The position numbers and the translations under genes are program-made. Under the pieces are notes generated by a model. That model had not been told where the DNA came from. It searched no databases and saw only the letters and a list, made by a program, of their open reading frames with translations. Source: Fibrella arboris (GTDB lineage Bacteria; Bacteroidota; Bacteroidia; Cytophagales; Spirosomataceae). From it: a stretch of DNA of 64,000 bases. The stretch is taken from positions 186,001-250,000 of the forward strand of contig NZ_JBGGWE010000003.1 in the NCBI RefSeq assembly GCF_041321095.1, written 5' to 3'. Each line of letters begins with the position of its first letter. Position 1 is the stretch's first letter. Positions 54,834 to 64,000 of this stretch are shown piece by piece.

Positions 54834-56033
54834 GTGTTTACATCGACAGAAACAAAAAGCATTATTGTTTTAAATAGCCATCCGATCCAATATTTTGCCC
54901 CATTGTATCGCCAGATTGCCATTGACCAGTCCATACAGTTAAAAGTGCTATACTGCTCCCGACATGGCCTTAATGGTGAAACAGACCGGCAGTTCAATAC
55001 ATCTGTTCGCTGGGATATACCGCTGTTGGAAGGATACAACCATGCGTTCATTAGTAATCAGGCACTCAATCCATCTATTTATCGGTTTTGGGGACTACTG
55101 AATTTATCTGTGATCAGATACCTGTGGCAGGCACCAAAGAGCATAGTCTGGGTACACGGTTGGGCCTATGCTACCTGCTGGGTGGCCCTTATTGCAGCAA
55201 AGCTCTTCGGACATACCGTATGCCTGCGCGGTGAAGCTCCCTATAAATTGGAACGCACGAAGCCGTGGCTGATGCAGCGGCTTCGTAGAGTTGTCCTAGG
55301 TCAGGGACTTTTCTCGTTCATAGACTATTTTCTCTATATCGGCGAGCAAAATCGCCGATTGTATACACACATGGGAGTTGCACCCCATAAGCTCATTCAT
55401 ATGCCCTACGCGGTGGATAACTGTCGGTTTCACCAACAGGCGCGCGTCTTGGCCGAAACAAGAGCCGCCCTACGTACTCAAATGAAAGTACCGCCTGGTG
55501 CCTTCGTGCTTCTGATGTCTGGAAAGTACGTAGCAAAGAAACGCCCGTTGGATCTACTGAAAGCGGTTGCAAAGCTGAAAAACCCAGCTATAGTCGTGAT
55601 ACTGATGGGCGATGGGCCGCTTCGGGGCGACATCGAACGCTACGTACAACAGCAAGCCATGTCCTCAGTATACCTGACAGGCTTCGTGAATCAGTCGGCG
55701 GTTAGCGACTATTATGCCGTTGCCGACGTATACGTAATGTGTTCGACCGAGGAAGAGACTTGGGGCTTATCGACTAATGAAGCCATGAACTTTGGCTTAC
55801 CGCTGATCTTAAGCAATCAGGTTGGCGGAGCCGACGACCTGGTGCAAGATGGAGTCAATGGGTACGTTGTACCGGGCGGCGATGTTGCTGAACTGGCCAA
55901 GGCCATCCAGAAAATGATGTCGCAACCGGCAGAGGCGCGGCAACAAATGGGACAGCAGTCCCTACAGCTTGTTCGTCAACATAGCTACGACCGGATTATT
56001 CAGTCATTGCAACAACATTTGCTCACGCCATGA
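54834..56033 (+). CDS. Glycosyltransferase family 4 protein
   Basis: A 399-residue GT-B transferase. The N-terminal domain starts IIVLNSHPIQYFAPLYRQ, typical of a GT4 subgroup; the C-terminal GT1 domain has LLMSGKYVAKKRPLDLL, the GDGPLRGDIE turn, and the EExxWGLSTNEAMNFGLP donor-binding motif (near 300-317). A GTG codon at 54834 serves as start. It overlaps the next gene by 4 bp (ATGA). Confidence 0.88.
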   Translation: MFTSTETKSIIVLNSHPIQYFAPLYRQIAIDQSIQLKVLYCSRHGLNGETDRQFNTSVRWDIPLLEGYNHAFISNQALNPSIYRFWGLLNLSVIRYLWQAPKSIVWVHGWAYATCWVALIAAKLFGHTVCLRGEAPYKLERTKPWLMQRLRRVVLGQGLFSFIDYFLYIGEQNRRLYTHMGVAPHKLIHMPYAVDNCRFHQQARVLAETRAALRTQMKVPPGAFVLLMSGKYVAKKRPLDLLKAVAKLKNPAIVVILMGDGPLRGDIERYVQQQAMSSVYLTGFVNQSAVSDYYAVADVYVMCSTEEETWGLSTNEAMNFGLPLILSNQVGGADDLVQDGVNGYVVPGGDVAELAKAIQKMMSQPAEARQQMGQQSLQLVRQHSYDRIIQSLQQHLLTP

Positions 56034-57055
56034 CAGTCCTTACGGTAGGTACCCAGAATGAGTTTGGGCTTGAAGCCTCGTACCGGCGTGGGCTGGAGAC
56101 CGTTGGCATACAGGTTCGTTCGTTCGATATCTACGCTGCCGAACGGCGGCACGTGCGTATTGGCAAACTGGGGGCTCTGATGCATCGGTTCATGCCAGTG
56201 GATAGCTGGCGACGAAAGGCAAACCGCGAACTGGCAATGACCGTCGTAGCTGAACGACCCGATTTGGTGCTTGTTTTCTGTAATTCGCCCATCCTGTTTA
56301 GCACCCTCGCCTTTGTGCGGTCGCTCACGAGTGTGCCGTTTGTACTAATTTGGCCTGACCCCCTGTTGCTGATGGAACCCCATGTGCAGCAGGCAGCCCC
56401 CTTCTACGACGGCGTAGCTACATACTCGAACGCCACAGTGCCGGTATTTAAGCAGATGGGCTTTCGGAACGTACAATGGTTACCTTTTGGAGCTGACCTG
56501 CCGATGCACCACCTACCTGAACCAGCCACGCAGTTTAGCAACGACATTGGGTTTATCGGTGCATGGCGACCCGAACGAGAGCAGGCACTTGCGGTTGTGG
56601 CGAGGGAATTTCGGAGTCGACGCATCGCCATTTGGGGCACAAGCTGGAACCGGTGCGAGCAACCTGCCGTGCGAAAACTGGCCTATAAACGTCCCCTACG
56701 TGGAAAAGCCTACGCCGAAGCCTTCAATCAAACCCGAATCAACCTGAATGTGATTGATGAGGGGTGTATGCCTGCGGCTAACATGCGATTCTTCGAAATT
56801 CCTATCGCGCATGGTTTGCAGGTAGCCAGTAGCTGCCCCGAATTCAGCGCAGACTATGTGCATCAGCAACAGTTGCTCTACTACGCCAATCAAGACGAAC
56901 TGATTACTACTATTGAATGGGCATTGACGTATCCCGAACGCGCCGCCGAACTACGACGCGAAGCCTACGCCCATACACTGGCGCAACACACCTACGCCCA
57001 CCGCGCCCAGCAACTCATCCGTTTGTTCCTGCCTGCACTAGCCTTGCCTCATTGA
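56030..57055 (+). CDS. CgeB-like glycosyltransferase
   Basis: A 341-residue GT-B type protein of the CgeB/spore-maturation-like family: LVLVFCNSPILFSTL in the first domain, FVLIWPDPL, then DIGFIGAWRPEREQAL and the C-terminal block NLNVIDEGCMPAANMRFFEI with AHGLQVAS. Despite the name, such proteins are common in polysaccharide loci. It overlaps both neighbours' ends by a few bases, consistent with a tight operon. Confidence 0.83.
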   Translation: MTVLTVGTQNEFGLEASYRRGLETVGIQVRSFDIYAAERRHVRIGKLGALMHRFMPVDSWRRKANRELAMTVVAERPDLVLVFCNSPILFSTLAFVRSLTSVPFVLIWPDPLLLMEPHVQQAAPFYDGVATYSNATVPVFKQMGFRNVQWLPFGADLPMHHLPEPATQFSNDIGFIGAWRPEREQALAVVAREFRSRRIAIWGTSWNRCEQPAVRKLAYKRPLRGKAYAEAFNQTRINLNVIDEGCMPAANMRFFEIPIAHGLQVASSCPEFSADYVHQQQLLYYANQDELITTIEWALTYPERAAELRREAYAHTLAQHTYAHRAQQLIRLFLPALALPH

Positions 57056-57062
57056 CGTGCAT

Positions 57063-58247
57063 ATGATTATTGTATCCTGCTCTGGTAAATTCCACGCCTT
57101 CAACCTGGCCGAGCAATTGGCAGAGCACGGGCAACTTAGTGGCTTCTATACCCGCTATGCCTGGCAGCGCAATACGCTGATGCGGAGGTTCGTGTCCCGT
57201 GTCGACAAAGAGCAGATTCCGCTTGAGTGTATTCATACTCATATTCCACTGGCAGTAGCCGCCCGCCTGAACTTAAGCAGTGAATACACCAACAGCCATA
57301 TGTTCGACAAATGGGTGGCAGGCCGGTTACAGCAGCAAGCACACTCGTATAAGGTGTTTATAGGTTGGAGCGGTATGTCGTTACACAGCCTTCGGCAGGC
57401 CAAACGGGATGGGAAACTAGCGATTGTTGAGCGGGGGTCTTCTCATATTTGTTTTCAGGACAGGCTATTACGAGACGAATACGCCCGCTTTGGCCTCTCC
57501 TTTTCCATCGACTCACGCGTAGTCAGTAAAGAGTGTCAAGAGTACGAAGAGGCTGATTTTATTTCAATTCCCTCGCAGTTTGTGAAACGTACTTTTCTAC
57601 AATATGGTGTAGCCGAACACAAATTATTGGTTAACCCCTACGGCACGAGTCAGCACTTCAGCATGGCTGGTGAGACCGCGCAACGTAACGCCGCTGAGCA
57701 GTTTACCATAGTGTACGTCGGTTCTCTTACCATTCGGAAGGGCTTAATTTATCTATTCGAGGCACTGCACAAACTGCCAATTCCTGAATCTAACTATCAG
57801 GTCTGGTTTATTGGGTATGTGGCTGACGAACTTAAAGAGACGATTCAACGCTACCAGCGCCCTAACTGGACTTTTTGGGGGCATGTTAACCACTATGAAT
57901 TGCCTGCCATACTGGCCCGGGCGGATGTAGGTGTACAGCCATCACTTGAAGAGGGGCTATCGATGGTGATACCGCAATTACTGGCAGCTGGTGTGCCGGT
58001 CGTAGCTACAGACCATACAGGCGGCGAAGACCTGATTGAGGACGGTATGACTGGATACATAGTACCGATCCGTGACGTGGATCAACTCGCCAGCCGACTG
58101 CATCAGTTATATGCCGATCCCGGCCATTTGAACGCTATGAAAGCCAATACAATAGCCCGACAAGAGAATCGAAGTTGGGCGGCATATGGTGAACAATACC
58201 TGCTTACGCTTAAAAATTGCTTGTCAAGAGTAATTGACAGCCAATGA
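57063..58247 (+). CDS. Glycosyltransferase family 4 protein
   Basis: A 394-residue GT-B enzyme: an N-terminal domain with GKFHAFNLAEQLAEHG, and a C-terminal GT1 domain with VGSLTIRKGLIYLFEAL, WTFWGHVNHYELPAILARADVGVQ and the EEGLSMVIPQLLAAGVPVVAT motif. A GTG lies two codons upstream; I chose ATG 57063. It overlaps the flippase gene by 4 bp. Confidence 0.88.
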   Translation: MIIVSCSGKFHAFNLAEQLAEHGQLSGFYTRYAWQRNTLMRRFVSRVDKEQIPLECIHTHIPLAVAARLNLSSEYTNSHMFDKWVAGRLQQQAHSYKVFIGWSGMSLHSLRQAKRDGKLAIVERGSSHICFQDRLLRDEYARFGLSFSIDSRVVSKECQEYEEADFISIPSQFVKRTFLQYGVAEHKLLVNPYGTSQHFSMAGETAQRNAAEQFTIVYVGSLTIRKGLIYLFEALHKLPIPESNYQVWFIGYVADELKETIQRYQRPNWTFWGHVNHYELPAILARADVGVQPSLEEGLSMVIPQLLAAGVPVVATDHTGGEDLIEDGMTGYIVPIRDVDQLASRLHQLYADPGHLNAMKANTIARQENRSWAAYGEQYLLTLKNCLSRVIDSQ

Positions 58248-59533
58248 AAATCGCCAACGAATCAATATGGACGGCACTGACTAGGTACGTTCAAACGTGG
58301 CGTACCCTGCTGCTGCTGTACGGTTCGCAGGCGGTCAATGCTGTAGCCGGGCTTGTCTATAGTAAGCTATTGGCTATGCATATTCTGCCCGATCAGTTGG
58401 GGCAATATAATGTGCAGCTGGCAGGTGGACTGTTGTTGTATGGCTGCCTGGTCACGCCACTGATTCAGTCGTTTAAGTTCACAATCCAGCAACAACCTCC
58501 TGCGGCTTCGGCCCAATTCTACCTCGGTGTATTGTTTCGGTTGTGCCTAGCCGGAGGCGCAATTGTGGCAGGTCTGGTATTGACGGGCTACGCGCCCTGG
58601 CTGCTGCTGCTGATATGGCTGGCAATCTCGGCGCAGTGCTGCTTCTCTATCGGTAATGACTACCTCAACATAACGTTTCAGCACAAACGGTATGCGCTGC
58701 TTCAGGGGCTGAGTCCTATCCTGAATGTAGTCCTGTTGTCGCTGTTGTTGGGGCCTTGGTGGTCGGGCAGACAGGTGGTAGGCTTATGGCTTTGCTACGC
58801 ACTCCTCAACGGCATCCTCGCGGTTGTGGCCTGGCGCAATGCCCGACAGTTCAACCCGGCGTTTCGGTTTAGCCGAGACTGGGGTACGTTGACCGGCAGG
58901 CGGGCCTTTTGGGCAATATATCGCCCTTACGCCTCGCCCCTGATGCTGTATGGTGTATTTGGCTGGGTAATAGTTTATGCCGACAGGTACATCATCAATC
59001 AACTGCTTACTGCCGCCGACGTAGGCTATTACGCTATCGGCTACAGCCTTGGTGCCCGTATGGCGCTCATTGCCTCGCCCTTGACGACCCATCTCACTCC
59101 CATCGTATTGGCTGCTCATGCGTCAACGCCAGCAGATTTGCCTCCCCCTGCTAATAGTCAAAATCCTATCTGGAAACACTTAGGGCTCTTCTGGCTGATT
59201 TCTGCGCCTATATGCGTATTTTTACTGCTGTTTCGCGATACTATTGGGCGGTTGGTGCTGACTGAGTCTTACCAACCGGCTTTCTTGGTCATACCGCTGA
59301 TCGCTATCGCGTACGTCGGCTCATTGAGCATCCAGTTCTTCGAAACGAAGTTTTACGCCACAAACCAGACGCACTATGTGCTGTGGCAGAGTATTGCGGG
59401 TGCTCTCCTCAACGTATTCCTAAACTTATGGCTTATTCCACAATTCGGTATCGCGGGTGCCGCTTTATCCATGATTGGTAGTGCGTTTTGCCAATTGCTG
59501 ATTGCTTATTTTTTATTTTCACGATTACTATAA
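58244..59533 (+). CDS. Wzx-type oligosaccharide flippase
   Basis: A 429-residue membrane protein with about twelve helices of the MATE-like polysaccharide flippase superfamily. The first helix pair (YGSQAVNAVAGLVYSKLLAMHILP) and the ADRYIINQLLTAADVGYYAIGYSLG region are typical. It moves undecaprenyl-linked repeat units across the inner membrane. Together with the Wzy-like gene next to it, it marks the locus as Wzx/Wzy dependent. Confidence 0.87.
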   Translation: MKIANESIWTALTRYVQTWRTLLLLYGSQAVNAVAGLVYSKLLAMHILPDQLGQYNVQLAGGLLLYGCLVTPLIQSFKFTIQQQPPAASAQFYLGVLFRLCLAGGAIVAGLVLTGYAPWLLLLIWLAISAQCCFSIGNDYLNITFQHKRYALLQGLSPILNVVLLSLLLGPWWSGRQVVGLWLCYALLNGILAVVAWRNARQFNPAFRFSRDWGTLTGRRAFWAIYRPYASPLMLYGVFGWVIVYADRYIINQLLTAADVGYYAIGYSLGARMALIASPLTTHLTPIVLAAHASTPADLPPPANSQNPIWKHLGLFWLISAPICVFLLLFRDTIGRLVLTESYQPAFLVIPLIAIAYVGSLSIQFFETKFYATNQTHYVLWQSIAGALLNVFLNLWLIPQFGIAGAALSMIGSAFCQLLIAYFLFSRLL

Positions 59534-59558
59534 TTTTAAATAAGGGTTTTTTATCAAG

Positions 59559-60980
59559 TTGAATCAAAAACAATTTCCTGAATTGCTACAGTCTGTTTAT
59601 AATACAAGCCATACTCCTTCTGTTGCAAAAAATAGCAGCTTATATCTGCATTTCATTCTGCTTACAGCCAGTATAATCATTTTTTTTGTATTAGTGAATC
59701 TAACACTTTTATCAGTTTTAGAATCATTAGCTATTAGCTTGAGTTTTTACAATTTCTGTATTTACGTAGACACAACAGGAAGATACATTAATATTCCCGA
59801 AATAATCATTTGCATTTTCAGCTTTCAGCTCCTTCTCATGCCTGTAATTGCTTATGCATACAGACCAGAGGATATGTATGTAAATTCAGAGGATTACTTC
59901 TCTTACACGATTCCTGTATTGATATTGTTATCGCTTGGTTTAAAATCTATGAACAAACATAACAGAGATCATAATAAGTATATAGAAAACATAAAAAAGA
60001 CATTAGAAGACCACAGTCACATCACCTACGTACTATTTGTAATAGGTATAGTTGCTGTCATAATACAATTTTTTGTTCCAGTGTCTCTCAAACAAATCAC
60101 AAATTTGTTTGCCAATTGCTTATACACTTCTTTACTGTACAATCATTACTCTGGGAATAATAAACGTCATCTAATTTCTACAATTATTTTTTTAGTAATG
60201 TTAGTTCAAACAGTTCGTGAGGGTATGTTTGGACACTTCTTTTCATGGGGAGTCGTTTGGCTACCTTATCTCTTGATTGGTAAAAAATGGTGTCAGAATT
60301 TTAGTTTAAAGTTTATCATCGCTGTTAGTATTTTCACCTTATTACCAGTAATTCAGGGCGTTAAGTTTCAATATCGCAAAGCAACCTGGGTAGGTGTTAA
60401 TATTGAACGTCAAGGTGATTCTGCACTTTTGTATGATTTATTTATAAATAGATTAGGCAATTACGAGGAGTTATTAGACTTAGATATATTATACTCAAGT
60501 TTTAACCGCCTAAATCAAGGCGGAATCCTCGCGAAAGCAATGAATTACGTTCCTTTTCAGGAACCCTATGCGAATGGTGAAATTCTACTATCTTTTATTT
60601 ATCCTTTTATACCTAGGTTAGTTTGGGATGAAAAACCTGTTACAGGTGGTTTTCAGAATATGAAAAGATTCACAGGCATTGAAAATGAATCCAATAATAG
60701 TTCCAACATTTCACCTGTAGGCGAAGCTTATGTGAACTTTGGACCCATAGGTGGAATTGTATTCATGTGGATGTATGGCCTTTTCTTTGGATTTATTTTT
60801 AAGAAGCTATTCGAAATTACATTAAAAAAACCTTCTCTGTTTTTATGGATTCCAAGTTTATTCATAGCGGGCATTTTATCAGAAACAGACATATTAAGTG
60901 TCTGGGGTACTTGTGCTACTGGTATAGTTTTTTTGGGGGTTTTGTATTTTATATCTAAACGACTCAATATTACTATATAG
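59559..60980 (+). CDS. Wzy-like oligosaccharide repeat-unit polymerase
   Basis: A 473-residue membrane protein with ten or more helices and a large periplasmic loop (about 270-385) containing FIYPFIPRLVWDEKPVT and SPVGEAYVNFG, a pattern seen in O-antigen polymerases of the oligosaccharide repeat unit class. Sequence identity in this family is low, so the call rests mainly on topology, the loop and position next to Wzx. The gene is clearly AT-rich, with long A and T runs, unlike the genes on either side. A TTG at 59559 is the likely start. Confidence 0.78.
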   Translation: MNQKQFPELLQSVYNTSHTPSVAKNSSLYLHFILLTASIIIFFVLVNLTLLSVLESLAISLSFYNFCIYVDTTGRYINIPEIIICIFSFQLLLMPVIAYAYRPEDMYVNSEDYFSYTIPVLILLSLGLKSMNKHNRDHNKYIENIKKTLEDHSHITYVLFVIGIVAVIIQFFVPVSLKQITNLFANCLYTSLLYNHYSGNNKRHLISTIIFLVMLVQTVREGMFGHFFSWGVVWLPYLLIGKKWCQNFSLKFIIAVSIFTLLPVIQGVKFQYRKATWVGVNIERQGDSALLYDLFINRLGNYEELLDLDILYSSFNRLNQGGILAKAMNYVPFQEPYANGEILLSFIYPFIPRLVWDEKPVTGGFQNMKRFTGIENESNNSSNISPVGEAYVNFGPIGGIVFMWMYGLFFGFIFKKLFEITLKKPSLFLWIPSLFIAGILSETDILSVWGTCATGIVFLGVLYFISKRLNITI

Positions 60981-60997
60981 CAACAGCCGTCAATTTA

Positions 60998-62014
60998 ATG
61001 AAACTTGAACTTCTTTATATATATCGAAAGCAAAATTTAGGATTCAGTATCGAGCGGCTTTTTTCTCGGTTAGCCCAAGCTATTCGAAAACAGAAGCATT
61101 ACGATATCACCGAAGTCGAAATGCCCCATCACAGGGCGCAGCTTCATGACCTGATTCGCAATGGGTTCTGCGCCGCCCGTCTACAAGCTGACCTTTTCCA
61201 CATTACTGGCGATGTACATTATCTAATGTTGGTCCTGCCACCTCGCCGGACCATACTGACCATCCACGATTGTATTTCGTTACAGCGATTAGAACAGGCG
61301 GGCCCCCGCCTGAAATATTGGTTGCTCTGGCTGCTCTATTATTATCTGCCCATGAGGCGAGCCATATATATTACTACCGTCTCGGCAAAGTCGAAGCAGG
61401 AACTGCGACGTTTCGTCGGGGCCAAGCTAGCAACGAAGGTGCGTGTTATCGGCAATTACTATGATCCCACGTTACGGCACGTACCTAAACCCAACCTGTC
61501 TGACCCACCGGTACTGCTGCAGATTGGCACTGCCGACCATAAAAACCTGCTCCGGCTGGCTGAGGCATTAGACGGTATTCCGTGTAAACTGGTGGTGGTA
61601 GGTCAACTCCGTCCCTATCAACATACATTTCTGACTGCCTCCAGCATCGACTACGAGGAGCGCGTCGACCTTAGCGATGAGCAAATGCGTGCTGCTTACG
61701 AAGCCTGTGATATTGTTACCTTCATAACCACTTATGAAGGCTTTGGCATGCCAATTCTGGAAGCGCAAGCTGTAGGCCGTGCTGTGCTTACTGCTGATCT
61801 GTCGCCTATGAACGAAATTGCTGGGGCGGGGGCCTGTCTTGTCGATCCCTACGATGTGGCTGCGATTCGTAAGGCCTTAGCTCGGCTGATGCACGATGCC
61901 TCCTACCGCGACGCAGTTATAGCAGCGGGCTACGCCAACGCTTCCCATTATACTTTAGATCGCGTGGCCGTGCAGTACGATGCACTGTACGCCGAAGTCA
62001 CCGCTCACGATTAA
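60998..62014 (+). CDS. Glycosyltransferase family 4 protein
   Basis: A 338-residue GT-B enzyme. N-terminal features are NLGFSIERLF and FHITGDVHYL with ILTIHDCISL; the donor domain shows VLLQIGTADHKNLLRLAEAL, DEQMRAAYEACDIVTFITTYEGFGMPILEAQAVGRAV and MNEIAGAGACLVDPYD. GC content returns to the local norm after the AT-rich polymerase gene. Confidence 0.88.
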   Translation: MKLELLYIYRKQNLGFSIERLFSRLAQAIRKQKHYDITEVEMPHHRAQLHDLIRNGFCAARLQADLFHITGDVHYLMLVLPPRRTILTIHDCISLQRLEQAGPRLKYWLLWLLYYYLPMRRAIYITTVSAKSKQELRRFVGAKLATKVRVIGNYYDPTLRHVPKPNLSDPPVLLQIGTADHKNLLRLAEALDGIPCKLVVVGQLRPYQHTFLTASSIDYEERVDLSDEQMRAAYEACDIVTFITTYEGFGMPILEAQAVGRAVLTADLSPMNEIAGAGACLVDPYDVAAIRKALARLMHDASYRDAVIAAGYANASHYTLDRVAVQYDALYAEVTAHD

Positions 62015-62020
62015 CGCCTT

Positions 62021-63163
62021 ATGCATATCGTCTACCCCATCGGCACCTTTTATCCGGCACAATCAGGTGGCCCAAGCAATTCGTTGTATTGGCTGGCCTG
62101 TGCGCTGGTAGCAACAGGGGTACGTGTCACGGTGGTCACAACAGCAACCGATCAACCTCCCGAGACCCCTCTCGATCAGTGGCTCGACACCGAGGCGGGC
62201 CGTGTTCGCTACGTACGGACATGGCAACATACGCTCTCTCTGGGCTTGTTTTGGCACGCAACGATGGTACTTCGACGGGCCGATGTTGTCCACCTGACTA
62301 GCTTTTTCTACCCACCGTCTATGCTGCTGGCGTTGGTAGCCCTGTGGCTGGGCAGAAGGGTAGTTTGGTCTCCGCGTGGCGAGGTCGACCCGGGCGCGTT
62401 GGTTTACAGCCCATGCCGAAAGCGATGGATATTAGCTCTGATTCGGCGATTTAGGCATCGGTTGGTATTTCATACAACCTGCGCGGCCGAAACCCAGTAT
62501 GTACGTGAGCAGGTCGGGGCTGATAGTGTCGTTATCGAACTACCTAACTTCCTGATTCTGCAGCCACGTCAACCTCACTTACCTGCCAATTACCTGTTGT
62601 ACATGGGCCGCATTCACCCAAAAAAAGGAATCGATCACCTCATCGAAGCCTTTAACCGGTCGTTGGTAGCTCGCCAACGGCTTACCCGCTTGCTCATTGC
62701 TGGTGAGGCAAATCACCTCTACGCAGACCAACTGAGAAAGAAAATTGCCGCGCTGGGTCTGGTCGACCGAATCGATTTTGTGGGCTTGGTTACGGGTGTA
62801 GACAAAGAACGTCTGCTGGCAAATGCCCACGCGCTGGTGATGCCTTCACATACCGAAAACTTTGGCAATGTGGTCGTGGAGGCCTTGGCGCAGGGTACGC
62901 CGGTGATTGCCTCAACGGGTACGCCCTGGGGCGTGCTGCCACAGGTACAGGCAGGTTTCTGGGTAGACAACGACCCCGATACTCTTGCCAGTTGCCTGGA
63001 TACGTGCTTGTCTTTACCCGAAGAAACGTATGCTGCTTACCGTCGGCAAGCCGCCGAACTGGCCAGGAAACAATTCGACGTGTATGCCAATATCCACCAC
63101 TGGACGGTCGCATACACAGCCTTATTCCCTACTCAACCCTCACTTGCTCTATGTGCGGAATAG
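62021..63163 (+). CDS. Glycosyltransferase family 4 protein
   Basis: A 380-residue GT-B enzyme: N-terminal PIGTFYPAQSGGPSNSLYWLA (a glycine-rich acceptor loop), VVWSPRGEVDPGAL, and a GT1 domain with YMGRIHPKKGIDHLIEAF, FVGLVTGVDKERLLANAHALVMPSH and ENFGNVVVEALAQGTPVIAS. Its last 13 bases overlap the AsnB-like gene in another frame. Confidence 0.9.
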   Translation: MHIVYPIGTFYPAQSGGPSNSLYWLACALVATGVRVTVVTTATDQPPETPLDQWLDTEAGRVRYVRTWQHTLSLGLFWHATMVLRRADVVHLTSFFYPPSMLLALVALWLGRRVVWSPRGEVDPGALVYSPCRKRWILALIRRFRHRLVFHTTCAAETQYVREQVGADSVVIELPNFLILQPRQPHLPANYLLYMGRIHPKKGIDHLIEAFNRSLVARQRLTRLLIAGEANHLYADQLRKKIAALGLVDRIDFVGLVTGVDKERLLANAHALVMPSHTENFGNVVVEALAQGTPVIASTGTPWGVLPQVQAGFWVDNDPDTLASCLDTCLSLPEETYAAYRRQAAELARKQFDVYANIHHWTVAYTALFPTQPSLALCAE

Positions 63164-64000
63164 CTGGCTTTATAACTCCCCTAGACAGTGTGGCCAACCG
63201 CACCACGGTGCAACGCATGATCAACCACATGAGTCATCGGGGCCCGGATGCCGATGGGCTTTGGGCCGAGGCTAACGTGGTGCTAGGGCATCGCCGTCTC
63301 TCGATCATCGATCTCAGCGAAACTGCCAATCAACCCTTCATTGATTATTCTGGGCGGTATGTGATAGTATTCAACGGAGAGATTTATAATTATCAGTCAA
63401 TCCGGCAACGCCTCGCCGATTATCCTTTCCGCACCCACTCTGATACGGAAGTGGTTCTGGCTGCTTACGACCGGTGGGGTATTGAGTGCCTTCACGCCTT
63501 CAATGGAATGTTTGCATTTGCGATCTGGGACCGGCAAACGGCCCGGCTCTTTGCCGTCCGCGACCGGCTAGGCAAGAAGCCATTCTATTACGCACAGGTT
63601 GGAGAGTCGCTGCTGTTTGGGTCGGAGGTACGTGCCTTGCTAGCTTCCGACCAGATCCCCCGTCGTCTCAATCGGGCGGTTCTGCCAGCGTACCTACAGT
63701 ATCAGACTGTGCCGGCTCCCGGTACACTCGTCGAAAGTATTTGGCAACTCCCCGCTGGCCATTATGCCTATTATGTTAATGGGCAGTGGCAGGAAGCCCC
63801 CTGGTGGCAATTAACGGCCCCACCTGCCGCCGACCCAACCATCTGGCAACGGCCGAGCACCCTGCACGCTCATATTGGGCAGTTACTACGGGCGGCGGTG
63901 GCACGTCGGATGGTTAGCGACGTGCCGCTGGGGGCATTTCTGTCGGGCGGCATCGACTCCGGAGCTGTGGTAGCCCTGATGGCCGAACAGAGCGAACAGC
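63151..64000 (+). CDS. asnB: Asparagine synthase (glutamine-hydrolysing) family protein, cut by right edge
   Basis: The frame opens at ATG 63151 and runs to the window end (283 codons). It begins MCGIAGF, whose Cys becomes the N-terminal nucleophile of class II glutamine amidotransferases, followed by MSHRGPDADG, GHRRLSIIDLS and FNGEIYNY. The synthetase domain begins with the PP-loop SGGIDSG near residue 270. Inside a polysaccharide locus, members of this family often amidate uronic acids rather than make asparagine, as proposed for O-antigen loci with galacturonamide; here a UDP-sugar dehydrogenase could provide the acid. The start overlaps the previous gene by 13 bp. Confidence 0.92.
   Translation, partial: MCGIAGFITPLDSVANRTTVQRMINHMSHRGPDADGLWAEANVVLGHRRLSIIDLSETANQPFIDYSGRYVIVFNGEIYNYQSIRQRLADYPFRTHSDTEVVLAAYDRWGIECLHAFNGMFAFAIWDRQTARLFAVRDRLGKKPFYYAQVGESLLFGSEVRALLASDQIPRRLNRAVLPAYLQYQTVPAPGTLVESIWQLPAGHYAYYVNGQWQEAPWWQLTAPPAADPTIWQRPSTLHAHIGQLLRAAVARRMVSDVPLGAFLSGGIDSGAVVALMAEQSEQ

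Overview
The window looks like chromosome of a Bacteroidota bacterium of the order Cytophagales, most likely in or near Spirosomaceae (Spirosoma, Fibrella, Fibrisoma type). I infer this from GC content of roughly half or a little more, few Shine-Dalgarno sites, several TTG/GTG starts, an exosortase N / MSEP-CTERM pair, PepSY-like lipoproteins, an MRJP/Yellow-family secreted protein, SprB-like repeats in a large surface protein, and a Wzx/Wzy/Wzc exopolysaccharide locus. No rRNA, tRNA, CRISPR array, transposase or phage gene was seen.

1-24 kb is mostly metabolic and cell-envelope housekeeping in short units: an SDR (cut by the left edge) behind a UxaA-type sugar-acid dehydratase; adenine deaminase; an orphan ECF sigma factor; an alpha/beta hydrolase with an odd nucleophile elbow; MoaA; a stand-alone maltokinase; an SDR; a lipid block (acyl-ACP desaturase, divergent PlsC and MaoC hydratase); a 1367-residue repetitive secreted protein; two divergent Tat-exported enzymes (class V aminotransferase fold and acetamidase/formamidase); a DUF3445 haem-dependent demethylase-like protein; a five-module PepSY-like lipoprotein; and a divergent UbiA prenyltransferase / type III polyketide synthase pair followed by a Crp/Fnr regulator.

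24.2-27.2 kb is a small rearranged accessory block. The last 97 bp around the crp 3' end, including an FNR-like palindrome, is repeated 2.3 kb downstream. Between and after the copies lie a lipoprotein with a papain-like C-terminal domain broken by a -1 frameshift at an A6 run, and two paralogous small membrane proteins of unknown function. Then follow a serine hydrolase, KatG, a DPM-like glycosyltransferase, TerC and a DUF4011/SF1 helicase. The helicase carries an in-frame insertion of a purine/pyrimidine hairpin element that also occurs between genes at 345-445.

36.5-42.6 kb is a dedicated protein-sorting locus: exosortase N, its multi-pass VIT-domain target with a PEP-type C-terminal tail, a small winged-helix regulator, an unknown membrane protein, a DgkA-type lipid kinase and a DUF1361 membrane protein, all on the minus strand. 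Three near-perfect CTTTG-N5-CAAAG palindromes sit just upstream of the sorted protein and of DUF1361, which suggests a small regulon. Then come an MRJP protein, an MFS carrier, a carboxypeptidase-regulatory-domain protein, CdsA, DUF2007 and a CPBP protease.

48.5-64 kb is an exopolysaccharide locus, all on the plus strand: CpsB/YwqE phosphatase, UDP-sugar dehydrogenase, Wza-like exporter, Wzc tyrosine kinase, methyltransferase, five glycosyltransferases, a CgeB-like transferase counted among them, Wzx flippase, a low-GC Wzy polymerase, and an AsnB-type amidotransferase that runs off the right edge.

Across nearly the whole window the octamer GGTACGTT (or its complement) occurs at least 42 times on both strands, inside and between genes, about twenty times chance. 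It is the most pervasive unexplained signal here.
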